Shown piece after piece: positions 1-7,946 of a DNA stretch of 64,000 nt (positions within the stretch are counted from its first letter, which is position 1; every line of letters starts with the position of its first letter). Both the position numbers and the translations under genes were made by a program. The DNA comes from Mucilaginibacter psychrotolerans (GTDB lineage: Bacteria > Bacteroidota > Bacteroidia > Sphingobacteriales > Sphingobacteriaceae): assembly GCF_004519315.1 (NCBI RefSeq), contig NZ_SOZE01000025.1, forward strand, positions 1-64,000. Reading direction: 5' to 3'. Below the pieces are notes generated by a model that was not told the origin of the DNA, did no database searches, and worked only from the letters and a program-made list of their open reading frames with translations.

Positions 1-1
1 T

Positions 2-103
2 ATCGCTAATATCGTGGCTGGATTAATCGCATACTCATTTTTTCCTAAAAAACCGTCCATCTCTTATCAATCGACCTATTCTAATCAGATGGCCGCCTTT
101 TGA
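2..103 (+). CDS. C-terminal fragment of an unknown membrane protein
   Basis: An open frame enters from the window edge and ends at the TGA at 101-103, leaving 33 residues. It starts with a hydrophobic stretch (IANIVAGLIAYSFF) followed by a short polar tail, which looks like the last membrane helix of a larger protein. The body lies outside the window, so no family can be named. It converges on the deacetylase gene that follows. A chance frame cannot be excluded at this length. Confidence 0.45.
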   Translation: MANIVAGLIAYSFFPKKPSISYQSTYSNQMAAF

Positions 104-166
104 TTAATCGAACTCAGGTTAATAGTACAGTTTTTGCCTCTGTGTTCATTGTGTTCCCCTCTTTGC

Positions 167-221
167 GTACTTTGTGTTAAAAAAAATCAAACACAGCGTC
201 CACAGACAAAGCACAAAGTAC
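167..221. repeat. Inverted repeat between convergent genes
   Basis: GTACTTTGTG at 167-176 is exactly complementary to CACAAAGTAC at 212-221, with a 35-base A-rich middle. It lies between two convergent genes and resembles an interspersed CTCTGTGTT-type repeat. It may act as a weak bidirectional terminator, but the loop is long and no clean U-tract follows. Confidence 0.45.
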
Positions 222-231
222 TCTAAGAATG

Positions 232-1005
232 TTATTTCCCCTCCAAAAAGCCGCTTATCGTCCCAAACGGCAATCCACCCTGCTTAAAACTTACAATCAA
301 ATCTTCCATCCTTTGCAACATCGCCTCCCCGCTGTTTTTACTTACATAGCCGGGGAAGCCGAAGCGTGCTTTATTGTGCAGGTTGGTAAATTCCCAGGGA
401 TGGTAGTACAGGTTAAGGTAGCCATCGGCCTGGTAGGTCTTTCGGCACAGGTATTTGTAAAACCATAGGGGGAAGTTGTGCAGGGCCAGCCAAAACAGGG
501 GCAACCGCAAACGTGGACTAACCGATGCGGGTAATTGCAACACGCCATCCTGCATAAAATAGGTGCGCGATACCTTGAGGTTGTTATACCGCCCGGGCAA
601 CAAGGTAGGGTTAATGGAGCTGTTGTACACATAGCCTGCTTTGTGTATCTCAGTTTCGTCTACGGGCATCATGCGGGCCATGCGGTAGCCGGTAACGGGC
701 GTATGCGTAATGGCTTCCAATGCCAGTTTGGAGCTGAGCAGGTGTGCAGGTTCAAATTCTGAATGGTAATAGCCGTGCGAGGCCACTTCGTGGCCGTCGG
801 CAATAATCTGCCTGACCAGGTCGGGACGCGCCAGGGCAAAGGTAGCCGTGCAAAAAAACGTGGCCTTTACCTGCTGCCTTTGCAGCATAGCCAGTATAGT
901 TTGGGTGCCGGTAGCGGATATGGCTATCTGGTCTTCGAAAGTAATTGTTTTGCCGTACTCAAACGGCATATCAAACTCTTCTACATCAAAACTCAACAAG
1001 ATCAT
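232..1005 (-). CDS. Polysaccharide deacetylase family protein
   Basis: A 257-residue NodB-fold carbohydrate deacetylase, predicted to remove N- or O-acyl groups from a glycan. It opens with SFDVEEFD (residues 5-12), carrying the catalytic and metal aspartates. HEVASHGYYH near residue 72 gives the S-H-x-x-x-H metal site, and YYHPWEF near residue 200 is the C-terminal motif of the deacetylases found in exopolysaccharide clusters. No signal peptide is visible, so it probably acts in the cytoplasm on a lipid-linked sugar. Its start overlaps the upstream GT2 gene by 20 bp, and it is the last gene of a three-gene minus-strand operon with a GT2 and a GT87-like protein. The family is clear; the substrate is not. 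Confidence 0.85.
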   Translation of the reverse strand: MILLSFDVEEFDMPFEYGKTITFEDQIAISATGTQTILAMLQRQQVKATFFCTATFALARPDLVRQIIADGHEVASHGYYHSEFEPAHLLSSKLALEAITHTPVTGYRMARMMPVDETEIHKAGYVYNSSINPTLLPGRYNNLKVSRTYFMQDGVLQLPASVSPRLRLPLFWLALHNFPLWFYKYLCRKTYQADGYLNLYYHPWEFTNLHNKARFGFPGYVSKNSGEAMLQRMEDLIVSFKQGGLPFGTISGFLEGK

Positions 1006-1996
1006 ACTGGGGCTGTTTAATACTGCTGCTCTCTACCACATAATTCGGCCTCAACTTCGTTTGCAGGAATATTTTGCCCACATAAATGCCTATAATACCC
1101 ATAATAATTAACTGCAGGCCTCCCAAAAAGAAAACCGCCATTAATATAGATGCCCATGCGGCAGAAGCGTACCCTACAACGGCGTTCCCCGTATAGTAGC
1201 AATATAGCACATAAGGAAGGCAGATAGCCGTTATGGTAGAGAAGGCAAAGCCCAGGTAAACCGCAAAATAAAGCGGGCGTATGCTAAAGGAGGTTATCCC
1301 CTGGAAAGCAAAGCGCACCATTTTGATAAAAGAGTATTTGCTTTTGCCGGAGTGCCGAGGGTCCGCCGTGTAGCTGATGCCGTATTGCGAAAAGCCCAGC
1401 CATTTGATAATGCCACGCAAAAAGGGGTCAATCTCTTTAAATTGCAAAAGCGCATCGGCCACCTTACGGTCAATCAGGCGGAAATCGGCGGTACCAGGTT
1501 CCATATTTATCTCACTGAGGCGGTTGGCCAGCGCATAAAACATGTTGGATGTAGCGCGTTTAAACAAACTTACCTTTTCGGTAGAGGTGCGCTTGCTGTA
1601 AACGATATCGTAGCCTTCTTCCCATTTGCTTAAAAAGGCGGGGATGAGTTGCGGCGGGTGCTGCAGGTCGCCGTCCATGCAAATTATGCAGTGGCCGTCG
1701 GCATAGTCTAGCCCGGCTTTCAGCGCGTTCTGGTGGCCAAAGTTGCGGCTCAGTTTAATATAGTGGATACGGTTATCCTGCACGTGGAGGGTGCGGAGCA
1801 CATCGGCGGTATCATCTTTGCTGCCGTCGTCCACAAAAACAAAATCATAATCGTAGGGCAGGGTATCAAACACCTGCCTCAACCCCTTGATCAGGATGGG
1901 GAGGTTTTGGGCCTCGTTAAAAGCCGGCACCACAACCGACACCTTTTTGCGGGGCGGGGCAGTCCTGGTTTTTGGGCGTTCCTGTACGGATCTCAT
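986..1996 (-). CDS. Membrane-anchored family 2 glycosyltransferase (GtrB/ArnC type)
   Basis: A 336-residue GT2 enzyme that would transfer a sugar from a nucleotide donor to a polyprenyl phosphate. The GT-A core shows VVVPAFNEAQNL (about residue 21), FVDDGSKDDT (about 54) and the DxD-type CMDGDLQHPP (about 106). GTADFRLIDR (about 168) is typical of the DPM/ArnC/GtrB branch. Two hydrophobic C-terminal segments (about residues 240-265 and 275-305) are its membrane hairpin. It overlaps the upstream membrane protein by 4 bp (1993-1996) and the downstream deacetylase by 20 bp, so the three are probably translationally coupled. Confidence 0.88.
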   Translation of the reverse strand: MRSVQERPKTRTAPPRKKVSVVVPAFNEAQNLPILIKGLRQVFDTLPYDYDFVFVDDGSKDDTADVLRTLHVQDNRIHYIKLSRNFGHQNALKAGLDYADGHCIICMDGDLQHPPQLIPAFLSKWEEGYDIVYSKRTSTEKVSLFKRATSNMFYALANRLSEINMEPGTADFRLIDRKVADALLQFKEIDPFLRGIIKWLGFSQYGISYTADPRHSGKSKYSFIKMVRFAFQGITSFSIRPLYFAVYLGFAFSTITAICLPYVLYCYYTGNAVVGYASAAWASILMAVFFLGGLQLIIMGIIGIYVGKIFLQTKLRPNYVVESSSIKQPQYDLVEF

Positions 1997-3267
1997 ATCG
2001 TTGTAGGGGTAGGGGTTATCATATCGTTAAGAGGGGCAGCTTCGGGCTGTACGGCTGCAGGCTTTTTGGCCAGCATTTCGGTAACTATAGTCAGCCATAC
2101 CATCAGGCAGGGCAGGGCTTTAAGGGCGTAGGGCATAATCAAATTGTTTTTGATATAGGCCGGAAAAATATCGGTACGGAACAAACTGCCAAAGTATAGC
2201 GTAAATGCGAATAAGGCAATTTGCCATTTGTTTACCGGCTGCGGGGCACTCATAAACCATATGCCTACGCCTACGAAGGCGATGATATACGTAGGATGCT
2301 CTGAACTGGTACTGAACAACACCACAAACAGCAGGCAACTAGCCAGCATCAGCAGGCGGCTGCGCAAATCGGCAGCCATTTGTTTTTTTAAGGATGAAAC
2401 CGCAAATAACACTACGGCGGTAAGCAGTATGGGCAGTATATTTATCTGATGGCCTACAATGCGGCGCACCATACCGGTTACAGATATATCCTGATATTGG
2501 GTAGACATGGAAATGTTCTGCGCGTTCTTTTCCATCAGCGAATGGTACCAATCGATGTACGAATGGGCCACGAAAGCCGGCGAGAAGAAAAGCATTGGCA
2601 GCACAAAGAGTACCGCGCCCCAAAAGAACAAACCAGCGATGAACTGCTTTTTTTGTTTGGATAGCAGGAAGAACACCACACCCACAACCCCGTAAAGTTT
2701 TACGAAGAGGCCCAGCATAATGAACAGCGATGCCCAGAAATCTTTCTTATTTTCTACCAGTACCCAGGTAAAGATAAGCAGTGCGGCAATGGCACCGTTG
2801 GTTTGGAATTCTTTGAGGGAGATGATGAGTTCCTGCGCGCAGATAATGCAGATGATATTCTTTTTGAGCGTGCTTAAGGGCAGTAGCTGTATGGCGCAAA
2901 ACAGGAACGCCACGTTGCAAATTTGCCAAAAATAGAGGCCCAGATTGCCCGCAAGCAGTGCGAATGGCGCGATGATTAGGCAGAAGATGGGGCCGTAGTG
3001 GTTAGTATCTGAATAAAATTGAGGGTAAGCGGCGTACAGGTTATGCCCCATAGCGGCATTGAAATAGGTGTACTTAAAAATGAGGTAATTGTTGATAGAC
3101 CCGTAGCCGATGTACTTGTAAGTATAGAAAACGGCAAGGAATATCCACACCGCCAGGATGAAGTACCTATTGCTAAAAATTTTGTAAAACAGGCTAAGTT
3201 GCCCTTGTTTGGCCATCGGCTGTGCTTTTTTTCGTTGTTTTGAAAGCATTACGGCAAACGCCGACAC
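1993..3267 (-). CDS. Polytopic membrane glycosyltransferase, DUF2029/GT87-like
   Basis: A 424-residue integral membrane protein with about ten hydrophobic segments. The arrangement of an early helix (FILAVWIFLAVFYTY), a loop with acidic and histidine residues (YSDTNHYGPIFCLIIAPFAL) and stacked helices resembles the DUF2029/GT87 polyprenyl-phosphate-sugar-dependent mannosyltransferases. It is first in the minus-strand operon before the GT2 and the deacetylase, with a 4-bp stop/start overlap. In such a cassette it would be the periplasmic-face transferase using the lipid-linked sugar made by the GT2. MAKQGQLSLF at residue 18 is a possible later start. Family assignment rests on architecture rather than a decisive motif. 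Confidence 0.65.
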   Translation of the reverse strand: MSAFAVMLSKQRKKAQPMAKQGQLSLFYKIFSNRYFILAVWIFLAVFYTYKYIGYGSINNYLIFKYTYFNAAMGHNLYAAYPQFYSDTNHYGPIFCLIIAPFALLAGNLGLYFWQICNVAFLFCAIQLLPLSTLKKNIICIICAQELIISLKEFQTNGAIAALLIFTWVLVENKKDFWASLFIMLGLFVKLYGVVGVVFFLLSKQKKQFIAGLFFWGAVLFVLPMLFFSPAFVAHSYIDWYHSLMEKNAQNISMSTQYQDISVTGMVRRIVGHQINILPILLTAVVLFAVSSLKKQMAADLRSRLLMLASCLLFVVLFSTSSEHPTYIIAFVGVGIWFMSAPQPVNKWQIALFAFTLYFGSLFRTDIFPAYIKNNLIMPYALKALPCLMVWLTIVTEMLAKKPAAVQPEAAPLNDMITPTPTTI

Positions 3268-3450
3268 TTTGAAACAGCAGTTTGAACAATAGTATATAAC
3301 TTAATTAGGCTATAAAGATAAAGGATTTTTTCAAAGTGTATTGAAAATGTTACAAAAATACATTCGGTTATCTGGAGAGTTAAATTGTGCAGTACGGGAG
3401 TTGAAATGGCAGGAAGCCCCAAGGGGGGTTATCAACACGGGCGCGAAGAT

Positions 3451-4069
3451 TTGAATAACACTAATTTTTCGAATTAAATCGAATTCCACTAATTTTCAGC
3501 TTCGTCCTTCTGGCAAATAAAACCTAATTGATAAACACAACGCTTCGTGAAATTCGTATAAATCTTTTTTAATTCGTGTTGTTTGAATAACACTAATTTT
3601 TCGAATTAAATCGAACTAATTGATAAACACAACGCTTCGTGAAATTCGTATAAATCTTTTTTTAATTCGTGTAGTTTGAATAACACTAATTTTTCGAATT
3701 GAGTCTAATTCCACTAATTTTCAGCTTCGTCCTCCTGGCAAGTAAAACCTAATTGATAAACACAACGATTTGTGAAATTCGATTAAATCTTTTTTAATTC
3801 GTGTTGTTTGAATAACACTATTTTTTCGAATTAAATCGAATTCCACTAATTTTCAGCTTAGTCCTCCTGGCAAATAAAACCTAATTGATAAACACAACGC
3901 TTTGTGAAATTCGTATAAATCTTTTTTAATTCGTGTTGTTTGAATAACACTATTTTTTCGAATTGAGTCTAATTCCACTAATTTTAAGCTTAGTCCTCCT
4001 GGCAAATAAAACCTAATTGATAAACACAACGCTTTGTGAAATTCGTATAAATCTTTTTTAATTCGTGTT
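3451..4069. repeat. Five-copy 132-bp non-coding tandem repeat
   Basis: Units start with TTGAATAACACTA at 3451, 3583, 3676, 3808 and 3940. Four are about 132 bp long. The second is 93 bp because about 40 bp is missing between two CTAATT direct repeats. Units 1, 2 and 4 carry AATTAAATCG where 3 and 5 carry AATTGAGTCT, while 4 and 5 share CTATTTTTTCG, so differences are mosaic. The array is AT-rich and has no open frame. It fills most of the 3268-4198 gap between divergent genes; the rest of that gap holds no gene I can see. Confidence 0.93.
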
Positions 4070-4198
4070 CAATCCCTTATCAAACAGGGCAAGCTTTGTG
4101 TGGCTCTGTATTTATTTCTCTTAAAACAAGGCGGCAATTATAATAACTTCCATTTTTACCCTACAATGCTTTCCTTTGAACCATAAATTTTAACTCAT

Positions 4199-4891
4199 TT
4201 GGCAAAAGATATATTCGGGCAGGCGCTGTATGATGCCTATAAAGGGCGTCAGGCTGCTAAGCTTTTCATCCATAACAAATACGGACCCAAAGAGGAGATG
4301 CCGCTGGATGTGTATTTCCGTACCGAAGCGGAAATGCCCGATCTGGAAGTGCTGGCCCTGAGCCACTGTCGTGGGCGTATTCTGGATATCGGCGCGGGAG
4401 CGGGCAGTCATGCCCTGTTTTTGCAGCAAAAAGGTGCAGACGTAACCGCCATGGATATATCGCCGCTGGCGGTGCAGCTCATGCAGGAGCGGGGTGTGAA
4501 GCAGGCGTTTGTACAGGATATATTTAGCTATACCGAGGAGAAATACGATACTTTGTTATTGTTGATGAACGGCATAGGCCTCTGCGGGAATATCCAACAA
4601 TTACGTGTATTTTTACAGCACGCCAAACAACTCTTGAACCACGGCGGCCAATTATTATTCGATTCATCTGATATTGCTTATTTGTATGAGGGTGCGCCGC
4701 CCGCCGGTAATTATTACGGCGAAGTGTGGTACCAATATGCCTACAAGGGCCAAAAAACCGATTGGTTCCAATGGCTTTACGTAGACGCAGATACGTTGAT
4801 ACAAATTGCCGCCGAAGAAGGGTGGGCGATTGAGATTCTGGATGAAGACGATACGGATGGCTACCTGGCGCGGCTGATGCCATTAGATTAA
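4199..4891 (+). CDS. Class I SAM-dependent methyltransferase
   Basis: A 230-residue Rossmann-fold methyltransferase. Motif I is ILDIGAGAGSHA (residues about 61-72), VTAMDIS holds the acidic residue that binds the SAM ribose (about 81-87), and FVQDIFSY the following acidic loop. The start is a TTG (TTGGCAAAAGAT); I see no better ATG in frame. The substrate cannot be read from the sequence. The GH130 gene begins 7 bp downstream, so they are probably cotranscribed, although their functions do not obviously connect. The 132-bp repeat array ends 130 bp upstream. Confidence 0.8.
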   Translation: MAKDIFGQALYDAYKGRQAAKLFIHNKYGPKEEMPLDVYFRTEAEMPDLEVLALSHCRGRILDIGAGAGSHALFLQQKGADVTAMDISPLAVQLMQERGVKQAFVQDIFSYTEEKYDTLLLLMNGIGLCGNIQQLRVFLQHAKQLLNHGGQLLFDSSDIAYLYEGAPPAGNYYGEVWYQYAYKGQKTDWFQWLYVDADTLIQIAAEEGWAIEILDEDDTDGYLARLMPLD

Positions 4892-4898
4892 ACCAATT

Positions 4899-6020
4899 AT
4901 GACAAGAAACTTTTATAAAATCCTGCATGCTTTCGGCCTGCTGTTGTTGCTTTCGGGTGCTACGCAGGCTCAAACAAAACTACCTGCCTGGGCCTTCGGC
5001 CCCTTTGTGCGGCCGGCGGGGGTGAACCCTTTGATTAGTCCGGATACCACCACCCGTTTCAACGATCCGATGTACAAGCGTAGCGTAGACTGGGAAAGCA
5101 ACGATACTTTCAACCCCGCCGCTACTATCAAAGACGGCAAGATATATATCCTGTACCGTGCCGAGGATAAATCGGGCACGGGGATAGGGGGGCGCACATC
5201 CCGCCTGGGCCTGGCCGAAAGCAAGGATGGTATCAGCGTAAAACGCTCGCCGGTACCCGTGCTGTATCCAGCTAACGATAGCCAAAAGGAATTTGAGTGG
5301 ACGGGCGGCTGCGAGGACCCCCGCGTGGCCATGACGGCCAACGGCACCTACGTGGTTTTCTACACCCAATGGAACCACGATATGCCGCGCCTGGGCGTCG
5401 CTACTTCAAAGGATCTCAAAACCTGGGTAAAGCATGGCCCAATATTCCGAAAGGCATATGGTGGCAGGTTCCATAAGATAGCAAGTAAATCGGCTTCCGT
5501 CATTACCAAACTATCTAATGGTAAACAGGTTATCGCCAAAATAAACGGCGAATACTGGATGTACTGGGGCGAAACCGGCGTATACGCCGCCACCTCTACC
5601 GATCTGGTGAACTGGACACCGCTAATAAACAGGGATAGCACGCTCAGGCCGCTTATCTCGCCCCGCCGCAACTTTTTCGATAGTGACCTTACCGAATGCG
5701 GGCCGCCGGCCATCGTAACTGCCAAAGGCATCGTGTTATTATATAACGGCAAAAACAACCCAACCTACGGCGATAAGAACTATACCGCCAACTCGTACTG
5801 CGGCGGGCAGGTGGTATTTTCGGCAACGGCCCCAACCAAGCCTATAGGCAGGCTGGATAAACCCTTCTTCGTACCGCAGGAAGCTTTCGAAAAAAGCGGA
5901 CAATACCCCGCGGGTACCGTGTTTATGGAGGGCCTGGTTTATTTCAAAAGCAAGTGGTTTCTTTATTATGGCTGTGCCGATTCGAGGGTAGGGGTGGCGA
6001 TATATAAGCCTGGGAAATAG
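4899..6020 (+). CDS. Exported GH130-type glycosidase/phosphorylase
   Basis: A 373-residue five-bladed-propeller protein of the GH130 class, which acts on beta-mannosides. An N-terminal signal peptide is clear (hydrophobic FGLLLLLSGATQAQT, cleavage near residue 25). Family features are NPAATIKDGKIYILYRAED (about residues 57-75), the GCEDPR motif (about 137) with its catalytic aspartate, and ECGPPAIV (about 266). Known GH130 phosphorylases are mostly cytoplasmic, while exported Bacteroides members described as beta-1,2-mannosidases hydrolyse instead; export favours hydrolysis here (inference). It is 7 bp after the methyltransferase gene. Confidence 0.75.
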   Translation: MTRNFYKILHAFGLLLLLSGATQAQTKLPAWAFGPFVRPAGVNPLISPDTTTRFNDPMYKRSVDWESNDTFNPAATIKDGKIYILYRAEDKSGTGIGGRTSRLGLAESKDGISVKRSPVPVLYPANDSQKEFEWTGGCEDPRVAMTANGTYVVFYTQWNHDMPRLGVATSKDLKTWVKHGPIFRKAYGGRFHKIASKSASVITKLSNGKQVIAKINGEYWMYWGETGVYAATSTDLVNWTPLINRDSTLRPLISPRRNFFDSDLTECGPPAIVTAKGIVLLYNGKNNPTYGDKNYTANSYCGGQVVFSATAPTKPIGRLDKPFFVPQEAFEKSGQYPAGTVFMEGLVYFKSKWFLYYGCADSRVGVAIYKPGK

Positions 6021-6023
6021 AGG

Positions 6024-6134
6024 AGGATAATATCGAACGCCGAATTTCGAATGTTGAATAACGAAGGGAAGAACTGCCTGAGGAAAACCTGTGGCTTTTC
6101 CTTTTATCTCAAATCTCATGTCTCAAATCTCACC
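6024..6134. repeat. Interspersed repeat with TATCGAA and ATCTCAAATCTCA modules
   Basis: The segment begins GATAATATCGAACGCCGAAT and ends with direct copies of ATCTCAAATCTCA. The same two modules occur, in the same order, at 21168-21338 before gldA. It lies just after the GH130 stop codon and contains no gene. Confidence 0.6.
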
Positions 6135-6252
6135 TCTATTTCCATGTGTAACAATCTTGCGCTATTACAACAAATTGGTAAAAATGTTTGCGAATAAAAA
6201 TATTTATATATATTTACCAACTAATTATACTCCCTAATCTGCATAGGATATT

Positions 6253-6807
6253 GTGAAAAGGTTTTTTGTTATATTGCTATTAAGCGTTCACCTGTTTTAT
6301 GCAGGGGGCTACACGCTTTTTTTTCAATATTTCATTCACCGTTCCGAAACCCAGATGGTGAAGCAGATTTACGAGAACAAAGTAGATGCAACCCAGCTGG
6401 TACAGATAAAAATACCTGTACATATGCCCCAGATAAAGGATTGGGCCGATTACGAACACGTGCAAGGTCAGGTTCAGCTTAAAGATAATTACTATAATTA
6501 CGTTGGTGTTAAAATGACTCGGGATACCATGTACCTGGTATGTATTGCCAACAGTGTTAAAACACGCCTCGTAAGCGCAAACTTAATCGTAGCCAAAGAT
6601 GTAGCTGATGTACCCCTTACCAAAAAGGGAGCAGAGCAATCATCGGTAAAGAAAGCCTCAGGAGGGTTTGAGTATAATATCCCCGCTATGCATTACAGCT
6701 ATGTTGCATACGCCCAACCAGTGAAAGGACATGAGAACCCTATATCTGCTAAGTTAACCAACCCTTACATCGAATCTCCAGGCAAACCGCCAAACTTCGC
6801 CGGTTAA
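6253..6807 (+). CDS. Hypothetical exported or membrane-anchored protein
   Basis: 184 residues starting from GTG. The first 25 residues (MKRFFVILLLSVHLFYAGGY) form a hydrophobic signal or anchor; the rest is soluble and ends in a proline-rich tail (ESPGKPPNFAG). I recognise no family. An AT-rich, promoter-like gap precedes it. A 185-bp gap separates it from the beta-barrel operon, so it may be transcribed alone. Confidence 0.65.
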   Translation: MKRFFVILLLSVHLFYAGGYTLFFQYFIHRSETQMVKQIYENKVDATQLVQIKIPVHMPQIKDWADYEHVQGQVQLKDNYYNYVGVKMTRDTMYLVCIANSVKTRLVSANLIVAKDVADVPLTKKGAEQSSVKKASGGFEYNIPAMHYSYVAYAQPVKGHENPISAKLTNPYIESPGKPPNFAG

Positions 6808-6867
6808 TATATTTGACATCTTATTAGTAGCCCAAATTTTCTTGCTTTTATTGGTAAATGCGCTGCC

Positions 6868-6947
6868 GTGCGTCATGCAGGGTGTTTCTGAACCAGTCCT
6901 GAACATTTTATGGCTACTTCCCTGCTGCCGCTTTTAAACGGACGCAC
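6868..6947 (+). promoter_or_regulatory. Nested inverted repeat in the leader of the envelope operon
   Basis: GTGCGTC (6868-6874) pairs with GACGCAC (6941-6947), and inside it GCAGGG (6877-6882) pairs with CCCTGC (6920-6925). The start codon follows 46 bp later. A GTGCGTGACAGCG stretch also precedes the last gene of the operon (about 10383). It matches no riboswitch I know; it may be a structured leader or an operator. Confidence 0.35.
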
Positions 6948-6992
6948 AGCACCATGCTGCTTGTTTACTTTATTAACTGTTAAAATTCCTTT

Positions 6993-7928
6993 ATGAAATA
7001 CTTTTTACGATATACTTACAGGTATTGTGTTGGTATTATTGCTTGCGTTGCTTTGTCACAAACGGTTTGTGCGCAAACGGAAAGCGATGCTATCATGATC
7101 CCGAAAAATTATTTATGCGTAGCCGGCATGTATGCCCACAACAGCTGGGATAATTACTGGGAAGGCACCCTCAAACGCGATAACTTAAACCTGGGCACCG
7201 TCAGTTCCAATATTTACAATGCTGGCTTGGTTTACGGGTTGAGCAACCGCATCAATATTTCGGCATTTGTGCCCTATATCCAAACCAAAGCCAGTGCGGG
7301 CACTTTGCGTGGCCAGCGCGGTTTTCAGGATATCAACCTGGCTTTTAAATGGATGGCCATCCGCGAGCAAATAGGTACGGGCATTTTAAGCTTTCACGCT
7401 ATTGCAACAGGTTCTATACCCGTTAGCGATTACCAGGGCGATTATTTGCCTTTCGCACTGGGCAGCCGCAGCAAAAGCGTAGCACTACGCGGTTTAATTA
7501 ACTACCAGCGCGGCAGGTTCTTTATTGCCGGTGCGGGCCAGTACATCCGCAAGGACAATATCACTATCGACCGTGATGCCTATTACACTACCGAAATGCA
7601 CTACACCAACCAGGTTGCTTTGCCAAACGCCACAAATTTTTTGGTTAGCGCGGGTTTTCGTAGTTTATTGCTCAACGTAGAGGCTATTGCCACCAAATAC
7701 ACCACATTGGGTGGTTTCGATATCACCCGCAACAACATGCCTTTCCCCAGCAACCGCATGAATGCTACTGCAGTAGGCGGTTTAGTAAAATACATGCCTC
7801 AGTATGTTAGAGGGCTCGAGTTTACCATCGGCGGTAGCTACGTAACATCGGGCCGCAATGTTGGGCAAAACACCCAAATTATGGGCGGTATAGATTATGT
7901 TTTTTCGGTTAAAAAAGAAAAGAACTAA
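6993..7928 (+). CDS. Outer-membrane beta-barrel protein
   Basis: 311 residues with a signal peptide (to about residue 28, VCAQTES) and then alternating aromatic/hydrophobic strands through to the C-terminus, as in the PF13557-like putative outer-membrane transporters (MetA-pathway type). LSNRINISAFVPYIQTK and GTGILSFHAIATGSIPVSDYQG are typical strand-turn segments. It is the first gene of a four-gene plus-strand run (6993-11532) with a PAP2/haloperoxidase-like lipoprotein, a DoxX-like membrane protein and a second barrel. The fold is likely; the substrate is unknown. Confidence 0.7.
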   Translation: MKYFLRYTYRYCVGIIACVALSQTVCAQTESDAIMIPKNYLCVAGMYAHNSWDNYWEGTLKRDNLNLGTVSSNIYNAGLVYGLSNRINISAFVPYIQTKASAGTLRGQRGFQDINLAFKWMAIREQIGTGILSFHAIATGSIPVSDYQGDYLPFALGSRSKSVALRGLINYQRGRFFIAGAGQYIRKDNITIDRDAYYTTEMHYTNQVALPNATNFLVSAGFRSLLLNVEAIATKYTTLGGFDITRNNMPFPSNRMNATAVGGLVKYMPQYVRGLEFTIGGSYVTSGRNVGQNTQIMGGIDYVFSVKKEKN

Positions 7929-7946
7929 GCAGAGAGGATCACCATC

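Noticed and set aside
3451..4069. CRISPR array
   Set aside because: Units are contiguous 132-bp tandem copies without unique spacers, and no cas gene is present.
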